Assembly (NCBI GenBank): GCA_937981515.1
Contig: CALJNY010000238.1
Coordinates: 1 to 12,722 of the forward strand
DNA: 12,722 nt
Origin: an uncultured Collinsella sp.
GTDB lineage: Bacteria > Actinomycetota > Coriobacteriia > Coriobacteriales > Coriobacteriaceae
Direction: 5' to 3'
The notes beneath the pieces were generated by a model. It was not told the DNA's origin. It was given only the letters and a program-made list of their open reading frames with translations, and did no database searches. Shown one piece after another: positions 8,348 to 12,722 of this stretch (positions within the stretch are counted from its first letter, which is position 1; the number at the start of each line of letters is the position of its first letter). Both the position numbers and the translations under genes were made by a program.

Positions 8348-8376
8348 TGTATAAGTCTTCGATAACCGCCCGTCAC
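8348..8376 (-). promoter_or_regulatory. Possible elp3 promoter upstream of the terminator hairpin
   Basis: On the - strand, GTGACG (8376-8371) and TATACA (8353-8348) are separated by 17 bp. Each matches 4 of 6 bases of the sigma-70 consensus. The site overlaps the last codons of the DUF4097 gene. A transcript starting near 8341 would carry the 14-bp hairpin in its leader before reaching elp3, so the hairpin could attenuate elp3. This is pattern matching only. Confidence 0.3.
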
Positions 8377-9272
8377 TCCGAATCAAACGACATGTCGCCC
8401 GAACCGACCTCAAAACGATACGTAGCAGACTTATCCCCGTTATCGAATTCAAGATTCAAAATGGTCTCGCCGTCGTAGTCAAGCGGAAGGAAATCGCTCT
8501 CGAAGTCGCCGCTGCCCAAGGTGAGGCTCGCCTTAAAGCCCGTAGAGTTCGGAACCGTCATCTCCACATCGCCCGAACCCACACTCACGTCCATCGACTT
8601 CGCGGGGGCCTGGTAGAGCTCGAACGTTACATCGCCCGCCCCGACCTCTGCACTAAGCGCATCAGTCACGCTGCCCGCAAACTCTACATCTCCCGCACCC
8701 AGGAAAAGGTCGAAACCATCACAGGTGACACCGGCAATCTGCAGATCACCCGAGCCCACGTGCGCGTTGACTCCCTTCAGATGTTCGGCAACACGGCGCG
8801 GCAGTTCAACCGTAACCGAGCGGTCAATTGCCTTACCGTCATCACTACAAAACTGAGAAACCTTGAGCGTCGAGTCCTCGACGGATGCGATGTTCTGCGT
8901 CGCGGCCTTGGAGGCATCCATACCATTGGCAACGCGTCCCCGCTCGATAACGCGAGCCTTGTTGCCATCAACAACCTTGACGTCCACCGTAGCCGCATCG
9001 ATATCGAAATCGAGGTAGCGAAACTCATCAGCATCAAAGGTCGTACACGAAAGCTGCTGAGGCCGAGCGGAATAGTTACCGCTATCCAAGAGATCATCGT
9101 CGTCAAACATATCGTCAAAATCAGACAAAGCGCCGGATAGAATAGCGGTCGTTCGCACCATATTGGAATGAGCCAATAGCCGCGAGGCACCAAATACAAG
9201 CCCGATGATGAGCACAAACGCTCCGATGCCAACGCCCAAGCGTACCTTGGATTCATGTGAAAGCTTCATCAT
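8373..9272 (-). CDS. Membrane-anchored DUF4097-family beta-repeat protein
   Basis: 299 residues. A hydrophobic segment at 13-34 follows a short positively charged N-terminus (KVRLG), so this is probably a type II membrane anchor with the rest outside the cell. An acidic low-complexity stretch (51-62) precedes the folded part. Six GSGD/GAGD motifs follow at 173, 192, 211, 232, 253 and 290, the first five spaced 19-21 residues apart, with a degenerate NGD at 278. This is the DUF4097 parallel beta-repeat pattern, described as adhesin-like in databases with no proven function. C76, C142 and C184 lie in the presumed outer part. The ATG overlaps the stop of the XRE gene (ATGA), with GAGG about 9 nt upstream, so the two are co-translated. 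A second ATG follows directly. It may be a sensor partner or a target of the XRE protein. Confidence 0.85.
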   Translation of the reverse strand: MMKLSHESKVRLGVGIGAFVLIIGLVFGASRLLAHSNMVRTTAILSGALSDFDDMFDDDDLLDSGNYSARPQQLSCTTFDADEFRYLDFDIDAATVDVKVVDGNKARVIERGRVANGMDASKAATQNIASVEDSTLKVSQFCSDDGKAIDRSVTVELPRRVAEHLKGVNAHVGSGDLQIAGVTCDGFDLFLGAGDVEFAGSVTDALSAEVGAGDVTFELYQAPAKSMDVSVGSGDVEMTVPNSTGFKASLTLGSGDFESDFLPLDYDGETILNLEFDNGDKSATYRFEVGSGDMSFDSE

Positions 9273-9985
9273 TCATCACCCTCTTTGGCAATCGGCTCAG
9301 CGGTAGTCGCGGTAGCCACGTCAGTATCAACCGAAGCGGAAACATTCCGAGCCCTAGCCGCCACCGGTGCCGGACCAACCTGAATATCCCCGCGTGCCCA
9401 ATCACCATCGAGCGCACGCGCCACCCAGTGATAGATGGGAATCGTGAAGAAGATCAGCGCGGCAAAGGGGCCGGCACCAAACACGAACGTCAGCAAAAAG
9501 AACAGCAGCCAGCACACGGCCCAATACGGGAACGACTGGAACGGCCCCTTCACCGGAGTCGAGCCAACTGCGCCGCCACTCGTCGCCTGCGCCGTAGCGG
9601 CATTGGCGGCCTGCGCACTCCAGCTTGCCGCTTGCGCCGCCTTGGCCGCAGCATCACTCGCCTGCGTTGCCGCCTCGGTAGCGCGCGCCGCTGCCTCATG
9701 GGTGCGAGCACGCTCTGCCGCCTCGGCCTCGCGCTGACGAGCGCGGTCCTCGTTCTCAAACTCGATATCGTCCTCGATCTCGTCGCTCGGATTGAGCAGC
9801 TCGTCCAGACTCACACCATAGAGCTTGGCAAGTGAGATCAGGTTCTCGGTATCGGGCGAGCTCTCCGCGCGCTCCCATTTGCTGACCGCCTGGCGCGACA
9901 GCCCCAACTTTCGCGCCAGCCCTTCTTGGCTAAAGCCTTTGCTGCGGCGAAGGTCGGCGAGCCGCTGCGCAGTTTCTACATTCAT
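9269..9985 (-). CDS. XRE-family HTH regulator with C-terminal membrane segments
   Basis: 238 residues, started at ATG 9985 because AGGAGG stands 6 nt upstream; a longer reading frame to 10234 has no support. An HTH_3 domain covers about 6-62, with the recognition region SRQAVSKWERAESSP (30-44) and GVSLDELL (57-64) typical of Cro/C1-type proteins. Residues 68-90 are acidic. Residues 85-135 form a long Ala/Glu/Arg-rich helix, possibly a coiled coil. Two hydrophobic stretches follow (about 153-170 and 172-189), separated by FGAGP, so the DNA-binding head is probably tethered to the inner membrane. A 45-residue Ala/Val-rich tail follows. It is coupled to the DUF4097 membrane protein. A membrane-bound transcription factor answering to its extracytoplasmic partner is a reasonable inference. 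Its targets are unknown, and autoregulation is likely. Confidence 0.88.
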   Translation of the reverse strand: MNVETAQRLADLRRSKGFSQEGLARKLGLSRQAVSKWERAESSPDTENLISLAKLYGVSLDELLNPSDEIEDDIEFENEDRARQREAEAAERARTHEAAARATEAATQASDAAAKAAQAASWSAQAANAATAQATSGGAVGSTPVKGPFQSFPYWAVCWLLFFLLTFVFGAGPFAALIFFTIPIYHWVARALDGDWARGDIQVGPAPVAARARNVSASVDTDVATATTAEPIAKEGDE

Positions 9986-10252
9986 GGTTCCTCCTATGTG
10001 ATGCCAGCCGTGCCGCCGGACCGTTTTTGTTCTTAAGGCGCCTTGCACAGTTAAAAATCTATCCGCCACCGCCAAAAGCATGCCACCTATTCTAGTGAGA
10101 TTTTTGACAACCAGCGGTTGCGGGCACATATGAGCTGCGGAAATGTGTCCAAACAAAGCAATGACCCGTAGCTTGGTTGTCCCCGTTGCTGCGTTAACGG
10201 TAGTATGGTCGTACCGTTTATTCCGCACCGCCAACGGAGGGAGTTCCGCGCC
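9986..10252. other. Divergent intergenic region between the XRE and Trm9-like genes
   Basis: 267 bp separate two divergent genes and must hold promoters for both. A perfect 10-bp palindrome, AAGGCGCCTT (10035-10044), lies 50 bp before the XRE start. CAACC-AGC-GGTTG (10108-10120) is a short inverted repeat beginning inside a perfect TTGACA (10104-10109, + strand). The only -10-like match for that -35 box is TATGAG at 10129, with poor 19-bp spacing. Either dyad could be an XRE operator. I found no convincing promoter on the - strand and no coding sequence. Confidence 0.4.
10177..10206 (+). promoter_or_regulatory. Candidate promoter of the Trm9-like gene
   Basis: TTGTCC (10177-10182) and TAGTAT (10201-10206) are spaced 18 bp apart, each with 4 of 6 consensus bases. 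A start near 10213 would give a leader of about 40 nt ending in GGAGGGAG and the GTG codon. Consensus match only. Confidence 0.35.
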
Positions 10253-11125
10253 GTGAACCGCGATTTCGCCTCATCGCTCATCCAGCTCAACAACACGTTC
10301 TATCGCGAGCACTCCGCCTCCTTCTCCGATACGCGCCAGGCCCCGTGGCCCGGCTGGGTGCGCACCATGGACATCGCGCTCGAGCAGCTCGACGTCGCCA
10401 CAATCGAGCATCCCGTCCGCGTCTTCGATCTCGCCTGCGGCAATATGCGATTCGAAAACTTTGCCGCCGGCGGCGCACTTGCCGCCAAGGGCGTCGACGG
10501 CGCAAACCCCTCGGCAGATGCCAGCTGCCCGTTTGAGTTCTATGGCGTCGACTCGTGCCAAGACCTGGCCATCGATGCACGCGGTCACGCCCTGCGCATT
10601 CCCAACCTGCACTTCCAGGAACTCGATGTGCTCGACGCCCTTATGAAGCTCAACCCCGCCGAGACGCCCGACGTGCTTTTCGACGCCCCGCTCGCCGACA
10701 TCTCGGTCTGCTTTGGCTTTATGCACCACGTGCCGTCGTGCGAGTATCGCGTACGCGTGCTCGACGCTCTGGTGCGCCAGACGCGCCCAGGCGGCATCAT
10801 CGCCATCAGCTTTTGGGAGTTTATGAACGACGAACGCATGGCGCGCAAGGCCGTTCGTGCCGAGGCCCGCGCCGAGCTCACCCCGCCGTTTGAGGGTTAC
10901 GATTCCGCGCAGTTTGAAGCCGGCGACCACCTCATTGGCTGGCAAAACGACCGCCATGCCTACCGCTATTGCCATCACTTTGACGATCAGCAGATCACCG
11001 ACCTGGTGCGCGGCGTCCGTACGTTCTACAAGAGCGGCGAGGTCCCCGTGCGCGAGCTTGAGCGTTTCCATGCCGACGGTCGCAGCGGCGAGCTCAACCG
11101 CTATGTGATTCTCAAGCGCCTGTAG
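10253..11125 (+). CDS. Trm9/ALKBH8-like class I SAM methyltransferase
   Basis: 290 residues from GTG 10253, which has GGAGGGAG (10236-10243) 9 nt upstream. The ATG at 10205 is in frame but sits inside the candidate -10 box. Residues 24-35, FSDTRQAPWPGW, closely match the FSxTRxxPWP signature of eukaryotic Trm9 as I remember it. SAM motif I is FDLACGN (58-64), FGFMHHV (154-160) is the post-motif strand and HH pair, RPGGIIAISFWEF (178-190) is the strand-5 region, and HAYRYCHHF (235-243) corresponds to the YRYYHxY segment of Trm9. Trm9 methyl-esterifies cm5U34 to mcm5U34 in tRNA, with Trm112 as partner. Whether this protein does the same, or needs a partner, is inferred from similarity. It precedes a TrmB-like gene on the same strand, 117 bp away. 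Confidence 0.78.
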   Translation: MNRDFASSLIQLNNTFYREHSASFSDTRQAPWPGWVRTMDIALEQLDVATIEHPVRVFDLACGNMRFENFAAGGALAAKGVDGANPSADASCPFEFYGVDSCQDLAIDARGHALRIPNLHFQELDVLDALMKLNPAETPDVLFDAPLADISVCFGFMHHVPSCEYRVRVLDALVRQTRPGGIIAISFWEFMNDERMARKAVRAEARAELTPPFEGYDSAQFEAGDHLIGWQNDRHAYRYCHHFDDQQITDLVRGVRTFYKSGEVPVRELERFHADGRSGELNRYVILKRL

Positions 11126-11162
11126 GCATCGGCGACTCGCCGCCGAGCCGCATCGCATCTTT

Positions 11163-11186
11163 CGGGCAAACTACGCCCGCCCTTTT
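11163..11186 (+). terminator. Weak hairpin terminator after the Trm9-like gene
   Basis: CGGGC (11163-11167) pairs with GCCCG (11175-11179) around a 7-nt loop, and CCCTTTT follows. The stem is short and the T-run is only four bases, so it is at best a partial terminator. Confidence 0.35.
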
Positions 11187-11198
11187 CAACCCATCGAC

Positions 11199-11220
11199 GG
11201 AACGTGCAGCTATACGTTCC
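11199..11220 (+). promoter_or_regulatory. Inverted repeat in the TrmB-like gene leader
   Basis: GGAACGT (11199-11205) and ACGTTCC (11214-11220) are perfect inverted repeats around GCAGCTAT, ending 23 bp before the start codon. It may be an operator or a leader hairpin placed just ahead of the AAGGAG ribosome site at 11233-11238. Confidence 0.4.
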
Positions 11221-11242
11221 ATACTTATGACCAAGGAGCCTC

Positions 11243-12082
11243 ATGGGAGCCGTCCACGTTCGCACGCCTAAGAACTTTGTGCTCGAGGAGCGCCTGGAGC
11301 GCTACGCCGATGCGATTGAGACGAACCCCGAGGCCTATGCCGGAGATTGGCGCGAGGCCTGTGCGCCCGCAGGCGGCAAGCCCTTCGAACACCTTCACCT
11401 GGATCTTGGTTGTGGCAAGGGAACGTACCTTGTAGAGCGCGCGGCCCACGAGCCAAACACGCTCTTTATCGGTATGGACCAGGAGCCTATCTGCATCGCC
11501 TATGCCGCACAGAAAATCTGCGAGCAGGAGCTGTCCAACGCACTCGTCCTGCCCCGAGGCGCCGCATCGCTGCCGCAGCTGTTTGCCGCAGGCGAGCTCG
11601 ATGCCATCACCATCAACTTTCCCACGCCGCAGCCCAAGGCCAAGTACGCCAAAAAACGACTCGTCCATGTCAACCATCTGATGCTCTACCGCTCGCTCTT
11701 TGCAGCCGGCGCTACCGTCACGCTGCGAACCGACAGCAAGCCATTGCGCGACTACGCCCTGGGGCAGTTTTCCGCGGCCGGCTACGACACGCTTTGGGTT
11801 AGTGACGACGTCCGCCGCGACCATCCCGAGCACCCCGAGACCGAATATGAATGCCGCACGCGCGAGATGGGTGCCGCCGTCTATGGCATTTGCGCCACAC
11901 CCGGCGAGAAGCCTACCGAAGAGCAACTCGCAGCAGGCCGAGCGCAGGCGCAAAGCCTTGCCTGCTACCTGCCCGACAACCTCGATGAGCTCACCTATGT
12001 ACCTCTGGGCATGGAAGAGGCCGTCGAGAACTTTAAAAACCGTGCCCGCAAAGGCAAGAAGCGCCTGCCGCAGGAGTCCTAG
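11243..12082 (+). CDS. trmB: TrmB-like tRNA (guanine-46 N7) methyltransferase, divergent
   Basis: 279 residues, longer than the usual 210-240. ATG 11243 is preceded by AAGGAG with 4-nt spacing. SAM motif I is HLDLGCGKGTYL (52-63), and FIGMDQEP (75-82) supplies the ribose-binding acid. The TrmB signature, normally FPDPWPK followed by basic residues and RLV, reads NFPTPQPKAKYAKKRLVH (125-142). LRTDSKP (161-167) and PETEYECRTREMG (198-210) match the conserved TD and TxYExxxxxxG motifs. The enzyme would place m7G at position 46 of the tRNA variable loop. The signature Asp and Trp are replaced by Thr and Gln, and about 60 residues ending in a basic tail (ARKGKKR) are added. It could be a lineage variant with intact activity or a paralogue with altered substrate. 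The family call is firm; exact activity is less sure. Confidence 0.82.
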   Translation: MGAVHVRTPKNFVLEERLERYADAIETNPEAYAGDWREACAPAGGKPFEHLHLDLGCGKGTYLVERAAHEPNTLFIGMDQEPICIAYAAQKICEQELSNALVLPRGAASLPQLFAAGELDAITINFPTPQPKAKYAKKRLVHVNHLMLYRSLFAAGATVTLRTDSKPLRDYALGQFSAAGYDTLWVSDDVRRDHPEHPETEYECRTREMGAAVYGICATPGEKPTEEQLAAGRAQAQSLACYLPDNLDELTYVPLGMEEAVENFKNRARKGKKRLPQES

Positions 12083-12108
12083 GGGGCTTCTGATGGTCGC
12101 GGCGTCAG

Positions 12109-12138
12109 CAAACAAGCGCAAACAAGCACAAATAGGCG
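12109..12138. repeat. Three-copy 10-bp tandem repeat
   Basis: Units CAAACAAGCG, CAAACAAGCA and CAAATAGGCG lie head to tail. The first two differ at one base; the third is more decayed. It sits between the TrmB-like stop and the inverted-repeat element. Confidence 0.6.
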
Positions 12139-12158
12139 CCAGCAAACGACCCTCAAAC

Positions 12159-12281
12159 CTAAGTGAGTAGACTTTTTTGCAATAGCCAAGCACAACCCGC
12201 ATAGCGAAAACTAAAACCGCAGGTAGATCCCTTGCGCAAAAGCCACGTGCTCGCGATATTGCAAAAAGTCTACTTACTTAG
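12159..12281. repeat. REPIN/MITE-like 123-bp inverted-repeat element
   Basis: The left arm (12159-12184, core GTAGACTTTTTTGCAATA) and the right arm (12257-12281, core TATTGCAAAAAGTCTAC) are inverted complements. They differ by one substitution and one extra T in the left arm. They enclose a 72-bp centre with no reading frame. The size and layout fit a REPIN (two inverted REP units) or a small MITE. No transposase is nearby and no clear target-site duplication is seen. As RNA it would fold into a long stem and could also end trmB transcription, since the left arm carries T6. Confidence 0.7.
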
Positions 12282-12363
12282 CTGGCAACCGCACCAAACG
12301 GCTGGGCAGAACGCCCATTTCCTGCATTTTCTCGCGCGCTGGCACCCCGCGCCGCCGCTACGC

Positions 12364-12369
12364 CATAAT
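12364..12369 (+). promoter_or_regulatory. Candidate -10 box of the downstream helicase gene
   Basis: CATAAT matches 5 of 6 bases of the -10 consensus, 33 bp before the ATG. The best -35, TGGCAC at 12340-12345 with 18-bp spacing, is weak. A 5-bp inverted repeat, CGCCA...TGGCG (12361-12377), spans the box. Confidence 0.35.
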
Positions 12370-12402
12370 AGTTGGCGGACAAACGTGAGAGAAAGCAAAC
12401 AC

Positions 12403-12722
12403 ATGGCACAGACCACGACAGATACCGCCGCCAGCACCGTTTCCGGCGCCGGCGCCGCCAGCTCATTCTCGGGCGGCACGGGAACCGAAGCCGAGTTTGG
12501 CTCGCTCGGCGCGCTCTCCCCCACCTGGTGGGAGCCCGAGGATGGTAGCGAGCCCGAGCCATGGCTCACGCCCGATCAAGCCTTCGAACGTTTCTTTGAA
12601 TGGACGAGCGATCGCGGTATTGAGCTGTGGGACCACCAGGAAGAGGCCCTCATGGACCTGGCTGCCGGCGATCACGTCATCTTAGGCACACCGACCGGAT
12701 CGGGCAAGTCGCTTGTCGCGCT
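12403..12722 (+). CDS. DEAD/DEAH helicase, DUF3516-type (3' truncated by window end)
   Basis: 106 codons are visible before the window ends. Residues 1-40 are Ala/Ser/Gly/Thr-rich and probably disordered. From about residue 58 the sequence [20 protein letters not shown], then [20 protein letters not shown], continues into the Walker A loop TPTGSGKS (96-103). The W-x-RGIELxxxQEEAL pattern before motif I is what I recall from actinobacterial helicases carrying a C-terminal DUF3516, related to Ski2-like RNA helicases. DUF3516 itself is not in view. The ATG is preceded by a weak GAGAGAAAG site (12386-12394) and a CATAAT box. It is unlike the Lhr-type helicase earlier in the window, so it belongs to a different family and is probably a housekeeping RNA-handling protein. 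Confidence 0.8.
   Translation, partial: MAQTTTDTAASTVSGAGAASSFSGGTGTEAEFGSLGALSPTWWEPEDGSEPEPWLTPDQAFERFFEWTSDRGIELWDHQEEALMDLAAGDHVILGTPTGSGKSLVA

Larger units (their letters stand above)
12083..12402. other. 320-bp intergenic region with repeats and a promoter
   Basis: No gene is visible between the TrmB-like stop and the helicase start. The region holds a 10-bp tandem repeat (12109-12138), a 123-bp inverted-repeat element (12159-12281) and an AT-poor stretch leading to a promoter-like CATAAT (12364-12369). The small open frames here on either strand have no ribosome sites and look accidental. Confidence 0.6.

Noticed and set aside
7158..8354. 398-codon + strand open frame opposite elp3
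   Set aside because: The radical SAM and GNAT motifs lie on the - strand. This frame is low-information and runs across a terminator.
9986..10234. N-terminal extension of the XRE gene to 10234
   Set aside because: The 83 extra residues match no HTH family leader and would cover the divergent promoter region; the AGGAGG site selects ATG 9985.
11129..11148. CGGCGA-C-TCGCCG dyad after the Trm9-like gene as a terminator
   Set aside because: The fully paired form would have a one-base loop and no T-run follows; it is probably chance in GC-rich DNA.
10271..11158. 295-codon - strand open frame opposite the Trm9-like gene
   Set aside because: The SAM methyltransferase motifs are on the + strand, and its ribosome site supports that strand.
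11225..12202. 325-codon - strand open frame opposite the TrmB-like gene
   Set aside because: It overlaps a well-supported TrmB-family gene and begins inside the inverted-repeat element.
12436..12461. GGCGCC-rich repeats at the start of the last helicase gene
   Set aside because: Explained by Ala/Gly codons in a low-complexity N-terminus rather than by a separate DNA element.

Overview
The window reads as chromosomal DNA of a high-GC, densely coding anaerobic actinobacterium. Third codon positions are strongly G/C-biased, and the gene types and intergenic palindromes resemble those of Coriobacteriia, most likely Collinsella or a close relative. The taxon is an inference from recall, not from a search. 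No rRNA, tRNA, CRISPR array or insertion-sequence transposase is visible.

Region 1 (1-5463, + strand) is a three-gene module: a TerB-N/TerB-C protein, a P-loop ATPase of the DUF2791/BrxD type, and an Lhr/YprA-like DExH helicase of the BrxHI type. The first two genes overlap by 8 nt. A REP-like hairpin sits between the second and third. The ATPase/helicase pair is the one known from type 2 BREX phage defence. No BREX core gene (PglZ, PglX methyltransferase, PglW kinase) is in view, so the trio looks like a stand-alone or accessory defence or stress module led by a TerB-domain protein. This is the best candidate here for an under-described system.

Region 2 (5493-8273, - strand) is a two-gene unit with no gap: bacterial Elp3 (radical SAM/GNAT tRNA wobble-uridine enzyme), then a membrane-anchored spermidine-synthase-like protein whose polyamine loop is not conserved. 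A strong intrinsic terminator (8293-8326) lies just upstream of elp3.

Region 3 (8373-9985, - strand) is a coupled pair with a 4-nt overlap: an XRE-type DNA-binding protein carrying its own C-terminal membrane segment, and a membrane-anchored DUF4097 protein with six GSGD/GAGD repeats. Together they look like a membrane-linked sensor/regulator pair.

Region 4 (10253-12082, + strand) holds two SAM methyltransferases: a Trm9/ALKBH8-like protein and a TrmB-like tRNA (m7G46) methyltransferase with unusual substitutions in its signature motif. With elp3 nearby, the window holds homologues of both eukaryotic steps that make mcm5U34 (Elp3, then Trm9).

Region 5 (12083-12722) is a 320-bp intergenic stretch with a short tandem repeat and a 123-bp imperfect inverted-repeat element (REPIN/MITE-like). 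It is followed by the start of a DUF3516-type DEAD/DEAH helicase that runs off the window.
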